In this document: one piece after another, positions 7,961 through 18,795 of the stretch
Layout of the letters: each line of letters begins with the position of its first letter
Position numbering within the stretch: position 1 is the first letter of the stretch
From: Xylaria sp. FL1777
Taxonomy: Eukaryota; Ascomycota; Sordariomycetes; Xylariales; Xylariaceae
DNA: 23,563 bases
Assembly (NCBI GenBank): GCA_022578965.1
Contig: MU400915.1
Span: 1 to 23,563, forward strand
Direction of reading: 5' to 3'
Program-made: the position numbers and the translations under genes
Notes under the pieces: model-generated
Database searches by the model: none
What the model saw: only the letters and a program-made list of their open reading frames with translations
Told to the model about the DNA's origin: nothing

Positions 7961-9640
7961 ATAAGCTATGTTTAAAAAGTTCTTTTTTTTTTTTTTTTTT
8001 AAATAGTTTATAGAATTTATAATATATTTTTAGTATTTTGTTTAGGATTTTTTTTGCAATTTTTCTGATTTTTTTGCTTTATTTTTTACTTTTTTAATTA
8101 ATAGTTTTTACTTTTTATTAAATTAAAAAGTTGCTAATTTTTAGCTATAATATTCTTAAAATAATGTTATAATTAAATATATTAATAATATTTAATATAA
8201 TTTGTTTTTTATATTTTTATATAAATATATTAAAAGGTTTAGTTTTTTTAAATATATAACTATTATTATAACTAAAAGTGCTTTTATTAAATCTTTTAAT
8301 TTTTTAGGATTTTTGCTTATATTTTTAAAGAATTTTATTTTGTTTTGCTACTTTAAGTAAAATTATATTAGCTTATGCTTTTAAGTTAATTAAGGTATTA
8401 TATTTTTTTTTTTAATATATAAGTTTAATTTTAAATTAGTTTTATTAGTTATTACATTAAACTTTATATAAAGCTTTAGTTTTTTTAGCTATTTGCTGCC
8501 TTTTTAATAAATGTTTATTTTGTTTTTTGATTTTTTTTTATAAAATATTTAAGTGCTTATTTTATTTAGTACTTTAAATATTATTATATTTTGTTTTGTT
8601 TTTGTTTTTAGTTAAGCTTTAAATTGTAGTTTTTAAGCTTTTTTACTTTTAGCAACTATTTTTTAGTATAATTATGCTTTAATTAGCTAGTAATATTTAT
8701 AGCAGTTATTTTTATATTTTTTTAAAATAATATTATAAATGCAGTTAAAATTTTCTTTAAATATTGCAAATTTTTGTAAATTTTTATAATAAACTATAAT
8801 TATAACTAATTATTTTAATTTGTAAAAATTTTATATTTCTATTTTTGCAATTTGTTTAAAAAACTAATTATTTTTTAGTTTATTAAATAAATATTAGTAA
8901 TAATAATATATTATATAGCAATTTTATAGTATTTTATTATATCTTAAATTTTTTAAGCGTAAAATATTATTATTATTTTTTATTATAGTTTTATTATAGT
9001 AATAACTTTTAGTAATTAGTTAAATTATTAGCTTTAGTTTTTAAAACATATTAGTGTTTATATTAACTATTAGTGCTTTTTTGTTTTGTTATATTTAAAG
9101 CAGTTTAAACTATAAAAATACTTCGTTTATTTTTATTAGTTCTTTTTTTATAGTGTTTTTTATAGCTTTTAATTTTATTTGTTTTTGTTTTAAAGTTTTA
9201 TAAGTTTTGTTTTTTTAAGTTTATTTAATAATTAAATGTTTTAGTAGTTTATAATTAGTTTAGTAATTATACTATTTATAGTTATAGTTTTGTTTTTTTA
9301 AATATAATTTTTTTTTAGGCTATATTTTAAGCTTTAATAATTTAAAGTTTTTATAGTTTTATAAGTTTGCTAACTGTATTAATTTATTACTTTTTATTGT
9401 TTGCTACTTTTAGTTAAATTATTTTTTTAGGTTATATATTAAATAACTTTAATTGTTTATATAATAAATATATTTTTTTATAATTTGTTTTAATAATTAT
9501 AAAGCTTTTAAATAATATTTATATGCTTGTTTATTTTAACTTATATAAATAAAGCATTTAAATTTGTTTAATGTAGCACTTTTATTTTAATTTAAAATAG
9601 CAATTTTATATTTTTGCTTTAAAAACATATTTTTTAAATT
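7960..9640 (-). pseudogene. E2 gag-pol linker and protease region, no motif located
   Basis: By position this 1.7 kb between the Gag zinc knuckle and RT should hold the aspartic protease and the linker to RT. I read all three minus frames around 8900-9130 and found no convincing DTGA/DSGA box. GA to AA mutation would turn it into NTN or NSN-like residues that are hard to separate from background. It is alignable with 14290-15950 in E1 at near constant spacing, so it is a real part of the element and not an insertion. Confidence 0.6.
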
Positions 9641-9649
9641 GTTTTGTTG

Positions 9650-10520
9650 TTTTTTATTGTTTTAAACTTTTATAACTTATATTTTTTTTTTAAGTTAAAA
9701 AATCTTTTTTTTTTTATAGCTTTTCTTTTTGTTTTTTTTCTTAAATTAGCATTATTTTTAAAAATGTTTTTTTTTTTTATAGTTATAACATTTAACTTTA
9801 AATATATTTTAAGATTATTGTTTTTAAATTTTATTAATTTGTTTAGATCTTTGTTTAATACTTTTTTAAGTATTTTTTTTTTTGTTTTTTTTAGTTTTTT
9901 TAGTTTTAAAGTACTAATTAAATAATTATTAATTAATTATAATAGCTATATTAATATACATATTAATTTTTGCTAGTTTATTTATTTTATATAGTTTGTT
10001 TTAAACTTAAGTTTTAAGTTTACTATAAAATAAATAAAATAATACAAGCTTAAGTAATTTTAAGATTACTATTAATTGTTTAAACTTTATAACATAATTT
10101 ATTGCTGTTTTTATTTGTTTTAAGCAGTAAAGTGCTTTTTTTATGTGTTTTGCTTTTTAAGTATTTTTAAATAATGCTTTTATTTAATTTTTAAACTTAA
10201 CGTAGTTTTTAAAAATCTTTTTTGTTTTTAGCTTAAAGTTAGTTAACTTATTAACTTTTAAGAAATTTTTTAAAATAAGTTAAAACTATTTTAGTACTTT
10301 TTTTAATAAAAATTATAAAGTAGTTATTACTTTTTAATCTTTTTTTATAATAGTAATAAAGTGCTATTTTAAATAAAGTTTAGCATAGATTAAAAAAGCT
10401 TTTATATTTGTAAATCTATTATAGGGTTTTAAAGCAATAAGTTTAAAACCTTTAATGTTTAGCATTTTTAACATTATAAATAATTTTAATAATAAAAGCA
10501 ATAATAGTAGTAAAAAGTTA
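9650..10520 (-). pseudogene. gag: E2 gag relic
   Basis: This is the capsid/nucleocapsid precursor. The Gag core starts near 10452 and reads KGFKLIALKPYN then NIKAFLIYAKLYLK, as in retrotransposon Gag proteins (PEPFDG...NLKAFLTQAKLYF). The mid-core has a stop where KWFEP would be. KKIFKNY for KKIFSNF follows, then the NYVIKFKQL region. The CCHC knuckle is at 9749-9790, reading CYNY KKKKHF, stop, K, stop, C. One frame holds from about 10452 to 9749 without an indel. The upstream N-terminus (about 10465-10510) is a run of Leu codons probably derived from Pro. The start codon is not determinable. Long plus-strand frames here are only its complement. Confidence 0.9.
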
Positions 10521-11099
10521 AGTTTTTTATTTTAAGTTATTACTTTAAGTATAGCAGTAATAAAAGTAAGCATTAAGTTTACTAGTAGTAATATTAACGT
10601 TAGTTATAATATAATTACTTATTTAAAACTTTAACTTATTATTGTAGTAGTAGTTATTATTATTGCTTTAATTATTATAGCTAGTGTTTAAGCTGCTTTT
10701 TAAGTTAAAGCAACTAGTTTGCTTTATAGCGCTAATGTTAGCGTTAGTTTTTTTTTATTGCTGCTACTTAATTTCTTTTTTTTTACTACTGCTTTTTTTT
10801 TAATAAAAATAGCTAGTAAAAGTATTAAGGTTTATTATTTTAATATGTTATTAGTTCTAAAGGTTTTTAAGATTTTTAAACTTAATTTTTGACTTTTTGT
10901 TTTTAGTAGCATAACTTAGATTTAGTTTATTAGTTATTAAATAAAGTTTACTTATGTAATGCTATTTAGCATTTTTGTTTTTTAAATATTTTTTTAGTAT
11001 ATTTTTAAAAGTTTATTTTATAAATCGTTTATTATTTAACTTTTTATACTAGTATTTGTTTTTATATATTAAGTCTTATTAATTAAAGAGCTATTAAAG
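10520..11099 (-). other. E2 leader and possible Gag N-terminus
   Basis: This is the region between the 5' LTR and the Gag core. Codons near 10740-10830 on the minus strand are Ser/Lys/Ala-like and could be Gag N-terminus, but I see no certain start. A block present here at about 10594-10680 is missing from E3 near 1150-1180, so leader length varies between copies. A probable primer-binding site abuts the LTR. Confidence 0.55.
11078..11099 (-). promoter_or_regulatory. Candidate primer-binding site of E2 (uncertain)
   Basis: Immediately after the LTR on the minus strand comes CTTTAATAGCTCTTT. No TGG start is visible. If GG has mutated to AA, the ancestral form could have been TGGTAGCTC three bases after the LTR, which would suit a tRNA ending GAGCTACCA. 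All copies show AA, so this cannot be tested within the window. Confidence 0.3.
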
Positions 11100-11616
11100 T
11101 GTAATAAACTTGTTATATATTAATATAATGGGTTTGCTTTTAAGGTTTTAATTTGCAGGTAATAATAGGATTTTTAACAATAGTTTATTAAGGAAGTTTT
11201 TAAAGTATTTTTACTACTATATATTAATAAAGGTCTTAAAGAATTAAAAGTAATAAATATATTAATGCTTAGCAGTTATAAAAAATTTAATAGCTAAAAA
11301 GCTAAAAACTAAATAAGTAACTAAATATAAAAAATGCATAATTATATAAACAAAAAAAACAGTAGTAGTAATTTATAAACGTTGTTTTTTTTAATAAACT
11401 TAATGCTATATTGTTTTAAGTTTAAAGCTTAATAAACTTAACGCTTAAGTTTATTAAGTCTAAGGCTTAATAAACTTAATGCTTAAGTTTATTAAGTTCA
11501 TGTATTAAACCCTTATAGTAGTTTAAATATATATTCTCTTAACAAATAAAACTCCTTTTATGCATGCTTTTTTTACACTTAGCTTTTAACCGGCCTAGTT
11601 AACCTATTTTGTAACA
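11100..11616 (-). repeat. E2 5' LTR, type 2 (517 bases)
   Basis: It starts TGTAATAAACTT on the plus strand and ends TTTTGTAACA, with TTATG following. The same length and palindromes as 3918-4434. In transcription sense this is the 5' LTR, with leader and gag on its left. Confidence 0.95.
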
Positions 11617-11621
11617 TTATG
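11617..11621. repeat. Right target-site duplication of E2 (TTATG)
   Basis: It matches 3913-3917. E1 pol resumes directly after it. Confidence 0.95.
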
Positions 11622-11639
11622 TTTTAATAAATGTTTTAA

Positions 11640-12800
11640 TAAATACTAGTTTTAGTAAAAAAATGTAAAAAATAAGGTAAATTTGCATATTCTTTAGTAA
11701 TAATAGTTTATAGTTAATAAGTAAAATAACTTTTTAAATTTTAATTTATTGCTTAGTTGTTTTATTTTAATTTAAAAAATATTAATGTTTGCATTTTGTT
11801 TTTGTTATAATAAGTAAACTTTGTTTTTTTTTTTAAAGGTTAATTCTTTAGTTTGTTTTTTGTTATAATATACTAACATTTATTGTTATAAAAATTAAAA
11901 GCATAGTTATAGTTTAGCTTATAGCGTTTTAATTTTTGTTATAATAGTTTTTGCTTAAGGTATTATAGTTAAAATAGCAAGTACTTTTATTAATGTTTTT
12001 TTTTGTTTTTTAATAGTTGCTTGCTGTTTATAAATAGCTTTATGCAAAAATATATTTATATTTTTGTTTATTAATATATTATATAAGATTTATGTTATTA
12101 ATAATAGTTTTACTTAATTATTTTATTAATAATTAATATAACTTTGTAAATATTATTTTAATATTTAGTTTAGTTTTTTTGTTTATTTATTTGTTTGTAA
12201 GTAATAAACAGTTAAAAACTTTAGTTTAATACTAATAAGTTTAAAAAAACTAGTTTTAAACTTAAAAGTAAACAATTTATTTTAGTTTAAAATAATTCTT
12301 TTTAGTAGCTTATGCTTATTTAAATATTAGCATATAAAAGCATATATAAGTTGTTTAGCTGTTATATTTTCTTTAAACAGTAAAAAGTAAGCATACTTAG
12401 TAAATTTATTAATAATAACTTATATTTTATTATATTATACTTTTATAATTAAATTAATTAATAAAAGTAATGCTGTAATAAAATTTTAAGCAATAATATG
12501 CTATGTTTATTTAAGTATTTATATAAGTTATAGTAGTTTATAAAGCTTATATTAAGCTGCTTTAGCTTTATTGCAAATATTGCACTTTTTTACAATAGAT
12601 TTAATTATATTTTATAGTTTTAAAAAATCGTATTTTTTCTATAGTTGTTTAACTATTTTTGTTATTTTTTAATGTTTATATAATAAGTATTTATAAAACT
12701 TTTTAATAAACTTGTTTTATAAGAATTTTAGTAAATAAACTTTACATTTATATATTAGCTTGTTATTTTTTAACTTTTTGTGCTTTTATAGCTATGTTAA
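11640..12800 (-). pseudogene. pol: E1 integrase relic
   Basis: Same domain order as the E2 integrase. The zinc-finger Cys pair is at 12573-12584 and both Cys are TGC. The core start reads NFITAL, so the first catalytic Asp is lost here although it survives in E2. INKFTKYA follows, then the LTAYY and GPY/F regions toward 11700. The chromodomain that should follow was separated by E2 and lies at 3700-3912. Net reading frame from RT to the zinc finger is uninterrupted (13740 and 12573 are in phase), unlike in E2. Confidence 0.92.
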
Positions 12801-12959
12801 TCTTTTTAAGTTATAAGCTTATTATAGCTATATATTTATAAAGTCTTTAAATATAACTTTAACTTTTAAGCTTTTATTTTTTTAAGAATATAATACTTAA
12901 ATGTTTTTTTTTAAAACTTTAAATCTTTTTTAATTTTATTAACTAAGTATGTTTGCTTA

Positions 12960-13345
12960 AATGTTTTTTTTTTTCTTAATATAGCATATTTTAAAGTTAA
13001 ATTTAAAAAAAAAAACCATTTAATTTTTATATTGTTTAATAATTTTTTGCATAATTATAAATTTCATTAAGTTTTAATAATTTAAATAAATTTTAATTAG
13101 CTTTATAGTTCTTATAAAAAATAGTTTTTATTTTTTAAGTGCTATAATAATTGCAAGCAGTTCTTTATTATATATAAAGTATTATAATGCTGCGTTTTAT
13201 AATGCTTTAAAATAATAAGCTATTAAGTGCTATTTTTTATTATTTTTTAGTTGTTTTAAAACTTCTATAATTATACTATTTAAAGCATTTATTTTTCGCT
13301 TTTTTTTTTTTTATAAATTAAGTAGTTTAACTATAAAGTTAAAAG
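12960..13345 (-). pseudogene. pol: E1 RNase H relic
   Basis: The minus strand keeps YNKELL at about 13155-13172 and the NALNNII-like start near 13270-13290, in phase with the RT box at 13740. This confirms that the one-base shift in E2 is specific to E2. Confidence 0.9.
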
Positions 13346-13359
13346 TAACTTTTAGTTTT

Positions 13360-14290
13360 AGTTTTTTAAAAGCTTTTTAAGCTTTTTTTAAAATTAAAAA
13401 GAACTTTTTTTTGTATTTTTTCTTTGTATACTTTATAAAGTAAAATGCTATTTTTTTAAAGTTTTAAATTAACATTTAAATATAGTTTAAAAATTTTAAT
13501 GCTTGTTATATATTTATAATAATAGCTAGGTTAAATATTTTTTAGTTTTATACTATGTTAATTTTTAACTATTAAATCTATATTTGTTTTAAAGTAATTG
13601 TAAATTTTAAAAAGTTAATCTTTTATATATGCTATATATACTTTTTTGTATTAAGTTGTAATTTTGCTTGTTTAAGTATTTTTAATATTTAAATTACGTG
13701 TTTTTTGTGTTTTTTTAATGTTTTAAAATAAATCAAAATATTATTTAAGTAAATAAACATAAATTTGTTTAAAAACTTTTATAAAATTATTATTATTATA
13801 TGTTAAAAGCTAGCTAATATATTTTGTAGTTTTTGTAGCATAATTATATATTTATATAGTTTATATATTGTTTATATAGCAGTTTTTTATTTTATTTTTT
13901 TAGCTATTTTAATAGTATAATATTTATTTAAAATATTAATTATTATAAACTATTTTGCTTAGCTAATGTTTTTTTTTATAGTTATTAGTAAAATAAAGAA
14001 GTATTTATTTATAATAATAATTATGTTTAATAGTTAGTAATTAATTATTATTTGTTATATTAGTTTTTTTTTTTTATTAATTAGTTGTTTTTTATTTTTT
14101 ATTTTAAGTATTAATATTATAAGGTATTTAGCAAATAACTAAAATTCTTTTAAAAATCCTTTTGCTAAATTTTTCTAAATATATTTTTATAAAACGTTTG
14201 TTTTGTTTAAGCTTATATAATATACTTAATAAAGCTTTAGTTAACATTTTTTCTTAATAAAAATATAGTAATTTTATAAGCTATGTTTAA
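13360..14290 (-). pseudogene. pol: E1 reverse transcriptase relic
   Basis: NLAKGFLKEF is at about 14147-14176 and retains the Gly lost in E2. The catalytic box at 13740-13751 reads YLNN, preceded by FMFI and followed by ILIYFKT. It is the same protein as 7050-7960. Both copies independently, or by common descent, lack both catalytic Asp. Confidence 0.94.
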
Positions 14291-15950
14291 AAAGTTCTTT
14301 TTTTTTTTTTTCTTTAAATAGTTTATAAAATTTATAATATACTTTTAATATTTTGTTTAAAATTTTTTTTGCGATTTTTTTGATTTTTTTGCTTTGTTTT
14401 TTACTTTTTTAATTAATAGTTTTTGCTTTTTATTAGATTAAAAAGTTGCTAGTTTTTAGCTATAATATTTCTAAAATAATATTATAATTAAATATATTAG
14501 TAATATTTAATATAATTTGTTTTTTATATTTTTATATAAATATATTAAAAAGTTTAGTTTTTTTAAGTACGCAACTGTTATTATAGCTAAAAGTACTTTT
14601 ATTAAATCTTTTAATTTTTTAAAATTTTTATTTATATTTTTAAAAAATTTTATTTTGTTTTGTTACTTTAAGTAAAATTATATTAGCTTATGCTTTTAAG
14701 TTAATTAAAATGTTATACTTTTTTTTTTAATATATAAGTTTAACTTTAAATTAGTTTTGCTAGTTATTATATTAAACTTTATGTAAAGCTTTAGTTTTTT
14801 TAGCTACTTATTGCTTTTTTAATAAGTGTTTATTTTGTTTTTTAATTCTTTTTTGTAAAATGTTTAAATGCTTATTTTATTTTATACTTTAGATATTATT
14901 GCACTTTGTTTTATTTTTATTTTTAGTTAAGCTTTAAATTGCAGTTTTTAAGCTTTTTTGCTTTTAGCAACTATTTTTTAGTATAATTATGCTTTAATTA
15001 GCTAGTAATATTTATAGCAGTTATTTTTATATTTTTTTAAAATAGTATTATAAATGTAGTTAAAATTTTTTTTAAATGTTGTAAATCTTTATAAATTTTT
15101 ATAATAAACTATAGTTATAATTAATTACTTTAATTCATAAAAGTCCTATATTTTTATTTTTGCAATTTATTTAAAAAACTAATTATTTTTTAATTTATTA
15201 AGTAAATATTAGTAGTAATAATATATTATATAATAATTTTATAATACTTTATTATGTTTTAGATTTTTTAAGCATAAAATATTATTATTATTTTTTATTA
15301 TAGTTTTATTATAGTAATAACTTTTAGCAATTAGTTAAATTATTAGCTTTAGTTTTTAAAACATATTAGTTTTTATACTAATTATTAATGCTTTTTTGTT
15401 TTATTGCATTTAAAGCAGTTTAAGCTATAAAAATACTTTGTTTATTTTTATTAGTTCTTTTTTTATAATATTCTTTATAGCTTTTAATTTTATTTGTTTT
15501 TGCTTTAAAGTTTTATAAGTTTTGTTTTTTTAAGTTTATTTAGCAACTAAATATTTTAGTAGTTTATAATTAGTTTAATAATTATACTATTTATAGTTAT
15601 AGTTTTATTTTTTTAAACATAACTTTTTTTTAAGCTATATTTTAAGCTTTAATAGTTTAAAGTTTTTATAGTTTTATAAATTTATTAACTGCGTTAACTT
15701 ATTATTTTTTATTGTTTGCTATTTTTAGTTAAATTATTTTTTTAAGTTATATATTAAACAACTTTAATTGTTTATATAGCAAATATATTTTTTTGTAATT
15801 TGTTTTAATAACTATAAAGCTTTTAAATAGTATTTATATGTTTATTTATTTTAACTTATATAAATAAAGCATTTAAATTTATTTAATGTAATACTTTTGT
15901 TTTAACTTAAAATAGCAACTTTATATTTTTGCTTTAAAAACATATCTTTT
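14290..15950 (-). pseudogene. E1 linker and protease region, no motif located
   Basis: It aligns with 7960-9640 of E2. The distance from knuckle to RT box is 2324 bases in both copies (16064 to 13740 and 9749 to 7425), so no net indel has accumulated. No protease active site could be read. Confidence 0.6.
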
Positions 15951-16254
15951 AAATTGCTTTATTATTTTTTGTTGTTTTAAACTTTTATAATTTGTACTTT
16001 TTTTTTAAGTTAAGAAATCTTTTCTTTTTTATAGCTTTTTTTTTTGTTTTTTTTCTTAAATTAGCATTATTTTTAAAAGTATTTTTTTTTTCTGCAGTTA
16101 TAATATTTAACTTTAAATATATCTTAAAGTTATTATTTTTAGACTTTACTAATTTGTTTAAACCTTTGTTTAATACTTTTTTAAGTATTTTTTTTTTGTT
16201 TTTTCTAGTTTTTTTAGTTTTAAAGTACTAATTAAATAATTATTAATTAATTAT

Positions 16255-16259
16255 AATAG
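16255..16259. repeat. Left target-site duplication of S1 (AATAG)
   Basis: AATAG precedes the solo LTR and recurs at 16728-16732. The empty site in E3 (about 521-525) and E2 has a single AATAG. Confidence 0.95.
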
Positions 16260-16727
16260 TGTTATAAAATTAGCACAAAGGTGGCCTTTAGAGCAGCCTA
16301 ATGCCTTTATATACACTTTGCACCTCTTTTTTTGCTAGCTAGAGCTAAAGTTACGTAATAACTTACTTAGCTTACTAAGCTTACAATAATCTAAGGCTTA
16401 CTAAGCTTATAGTAATTTAGTGCTTACTAAACTTGCAGTAATTTAAAAAAAGTTATTACTTTTCCTATTTTTTTTTTGTTTATATAATTATGCACTTTTT
16501 ATATTTAATTATTTACTTAGTTTTAGTTTTTTAGCTATTAATTTCTTATAATTGCTAAGCATTAATATACTTATTACTTTTAATCTTTTAAAACCTTTAT
16601 TAATGCATAGTAATAAAAGTACTTTAAAAACCTCCTTAACGAACTACTGTTAAAAATCCTATTATTACTTGCAAATTAAAACCCTAAAAGCAAACCTGTT
16701 ATATTAATATATAATAGGTCCGTTATA
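16260..16727 (+). repeat. S1: solo LTR, type 1, inverted relative to all other copies
   Basis: It begins TGTTATAAAATTAGC and ends GGTCCGTTATA, the reverse complement of a type 1 LTR, 468 bases against 494 elsewhere. The LTR flanked directly by AATAG on both sides, with no internal element, shows that recombination between two LTRs removed the inside. It is noticeably less mutated in parts than its surroundings (AGGTGGCC, GAGCAGCC), suggesting a somewhat younger insertion. It settles the true LTR ends (TG...CA) and the 5-base duplication for the whole family. Confidence 0.96.
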
Positions 16728-16732
16728 AATAG
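16728..16732. repeat. Right target-site duplication of S1 (AATAG)
   Basis: It matches 16255-16259. E1 gag resumes here. Confidence 0.95.
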
Positions 16733-17264
16733 CTATATTAATATATGTATTAATTTTTGCTAGTTTATTTATTTTGCATAGTTTGTTTTAAACTTAAGTT
16801 TTAAGTTTACTATAAAATAAGTAAAATAATATAAGCTTAAGCAATTTTAAAATTGCTGCTAATTGTTTAAACTTTATAGTATAATTTACTGCTGCTTTTG
16901 TTTGTTTTAAGTAATAAAGTGCTTTTTTTGCGTGTTTTGCTTTTTAAATGTTTTTAAATAATGCTTTTATTTAATTTTTAAACTTAACGTAGTTTTTAAA
17001 AATTTTTTTTATTTTTAGCTTAAAGTCAGTTAATTTATTAGCTTTTAAAAAATTCTTTAAAATAAGTTAAAACTATTTTAGTACTTTTTTTAACAAAAAT
17101 TATAAAGTAGTTATTACTTTTTAGTTTTTTTTTATAATAATAATAAAGTGCTATTTTAAATAAAGTTTAGCGTAAATTAAAAAGGCTTTTATATTTGTAA
17201 ATTTATTATAAAGCTTTAAAGCAATAAGTTTAAAATTTTTAATGTTTAGCATTTTTAACATTAT

Positions 17265-17919
17265 AAATAATCTTAATAATAAAAGCAATAATAGTAATAA
17301 AAAGTTAGGTTTTTTATTTTAAGTTATTACTTTAAGTATAGCAATAATAAAAATAAGTGTTAAGTTTACTAATAATAATATTAGTATTAATTATAGCATA
17401 ATTATTTGTTTAAAACTTTAATTTGTTATTATAGTAACAGTTATTATTATTGCTTTAATTATTATAGCTAATATTTATGCTAGTTTAAAAGTTATAACGC
17501 TTAGTATTTAAGCTATTTTTTAAGTTAAAGCAATTAATTTGCTTTATAGTATTAGCGTTAGCATTAGTTCTTTTTTATTATTGCTGCTTAACTTTTTCTT
17601 TTTTACTACTGCTTTTTTTTTAATAAAAATAACTAATAAAAGTGCTAAAGTTTATTATTTTAGTACGTTATTAGTTCTAAAAGTCTTTAAAATCTTTAAA
17701 CTTAATTTTTAACTTTTTGTTTTTAATAATATAACTTAGATTTAGTTTATTAATTATTAAGTAAAGTTTACTTACGTAATACTATTTAACGTTTTTATTT
17801 TTTAAATATTTCTTTAATATATTTCTAAAAGTTTATTTTATAAATTGTTTATTATTTAACTTTTTATATTAATATTTGTTTTTATATATTAGGTTTTATT
17901 AATTAAAGAGCTATTAAAA
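17265..17919 (-). other. E1 leader and possible Gag N-terminus
   Basis: Colinear with 10520-11099 of E2, ending in the CTTTAATAGCTC-like stretch (here with more AT) against the LTR. No certain start codon or primer-binding site. Confidence 0.5.
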
Positions 17920-18413
17920 TATAATAGACTTATTATATATTAATATAATAAGTTTACTTTTAGGGTTTTAATTTGCAAGTAATAATAGAATCCTTAACAG
18001 TAGTCCATTAAAGAAGTTTTTAAAGTACTTTTATTATTATGCATTAATAAAGGTCTTAAAGAATTAAAAGTAATAAATATATTAATACTTAGTAGTTATA
18101 AAAAATTAATAGCTAAAAAACTAGAACTAAGTAAATAATTAAATATAAAAAGTATATGTTTATATAAACAAAAAAAAAGTAAAAAAAATAGTAATTTTTT
18201 TTAAATTACTGCAAGTTTAATAAACATTAAATTACCGTAAGCCTAGTAAGCCTTAAATTACTGTAAGCTTAGTAAGCCTTAAATTACTATAAGCTTAGTA
18301 AGCCAAATAAGTTATTATATAACTTTAGCTTTAGCTAACAAAAAAAGAGGTGCATAATATATATAAAAGCATTAAGCCGCTTTAAAGGTTACCCTTGTGC
18401 TAATTTTGTAACA
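17920..18413 (-). repeat. E1 5' LTR, type 1 (494 bases)
   Basis: It starts TATAATAGACTT and ends TTTTGTAACA. Same length and 26-base U3 array as 2561-3054. TAAAG follows at 18414-18418. Confidence 0.95.
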
Positions 18414-18418
18414 TAAAG
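18414..18418. repeat. Right target-site duplication of E1 (TAAAG)
   Basis: It matches 2556-2560 and continues into E0 gag. Confidence 0.95.
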
Positions 18419-18795
18419 TGCTTTTTTTGCGTGTTTTGCTTTTTAAATATTTTTAAATAGTGCTTTTATTTGATTTTTAAACTTAACGTAGTTTTTGAAA
18501 ATTTTTTTTGTTTTTGGCTTAAAGTTAGTTAATTTGTTAGCTTTTAAGAAATCCTTTAAAATAAATTAAAACTATTCTAGTATTTTTTCTAATAAAAATT
18601 ATAAAGTAGTTATTACTTTTTAATCTTTTTTTATAATAATAGTAAAATATTATTTTAAATAAAGTTTAGCGTAAATTAAAAAGGCTTTTATATTTATAGA
18701 TTTATTATAAAGCTTTAAAGCAGTAAGTTTAAAACTTTTAATGTTTAACATTTTTAATATTATAAATAATTCTAATAGTAAAAACAGTAGTAATA
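18419..18795 (-). pseudogene. gag: E0 gag relic, fragment 2 (Gag core)
   Basis: This is a direct continuation of 2088-2560 after removal of E1. The minus strand near 18660-18756 reads the Gag core again (NIKAFLIYAKLYLK). It ends at the T1 insertion, at a TAGTAATA stretch that recurs in mutated form at 21000-21007. Confidence 0.88.
18788..18795. repeat. Left target-site duplication of T1 (TAGTAATA)
   Basis: It pairs with TAATAATA at 21000-21007, a G to A difference. The empty site in E3 reads TAGTAATA followed by AAAAGTTAGG. A 9-base duplication (GTAGTAATA/ATAATAATA) fits equally well because the site is a TAA-rich repeat. Confidence 0.7.

Larger units (their letters stand above)
3918..11616 (-). 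mobile_element. E2: complete Ty3/gypsy chromovirus with type 2 LTRs, nested in E1
   Basis: This is an uninterrupted 7699-base element with 517-base LTRs at both ends and TTATG duplications. It sits in E1 between the integrase C-terminal module and the chromodomain. Being unbroken, it is the best template for the family: Gag core near 10450, zinc knuckle 9749-9790, RT from about 7950, RT catalytic box at 7425-7436, RNase H near 6840, integrase zinc finger CxxC at 6259-6270, GPY/F near 5400, and a chromodomain near 5110-5280. All are on the minus strand and all carry RIP-type damage. It is the most recent identifiable insertion among E0, E1 and E2. Confidence 0.96.
15960..17265 (-). pseudogene. 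gag: E1 gag relic interrupted by solo LTR S1
   Basis: The zinc knuckle ends at TGC (complement of 16064-16066), with a TGC second Cys near 16095. S1 splits the gene at 16260-16727. The Gag core lies near 17150-17240, matching the E2 core. It is otherwise colinear with the E2 gag. Confidence 0.88.
2561..18413 (-). mobile_element. E1: full-length Ty3/gypsy chromovirus with type 1 LTRs, carrying two nested insertions
   Basis: Two 494-base LTRs (2561-3054 and 17920-18413) enclose the element, flanked by identical TAAAG duplications. From left to right the inside holds the 3' tail and chromodomain end of pol (3055-3912), the insertion E2, the rest of pol (11622 to about 15950), gag interrupted by solo LTR S1, and the leader. 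Without E2, S1 and their extra target copies it is about 7676 bases, close to E2 at 7699. Pol is read on the minus strand. The protein genes are dead through stop codons and active-site changes. E1 must be younger than E0 and older than E2 and S1. Confidence 0.95.

Noticed and set aside
8890..9130. Protease active site (DTGA/DSGA) between gag and RT
   Set aside because: The nearest reading, NINTN in one minus frame, lacks the flanking residues of the family, so I did not call it.
9644..9925. 93-codon plus-strand open frame rich in Phe and Leu
   Set aside because: It is the complement of the Lys-rich Gag zinc-knuckle region of E2, whose CCHC motif reads on the minus strand.
15992..16231. 79-codon plus-strand open frame rich in Phe and Leu
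   Set aside because: Complement of the same Gag region in E1.
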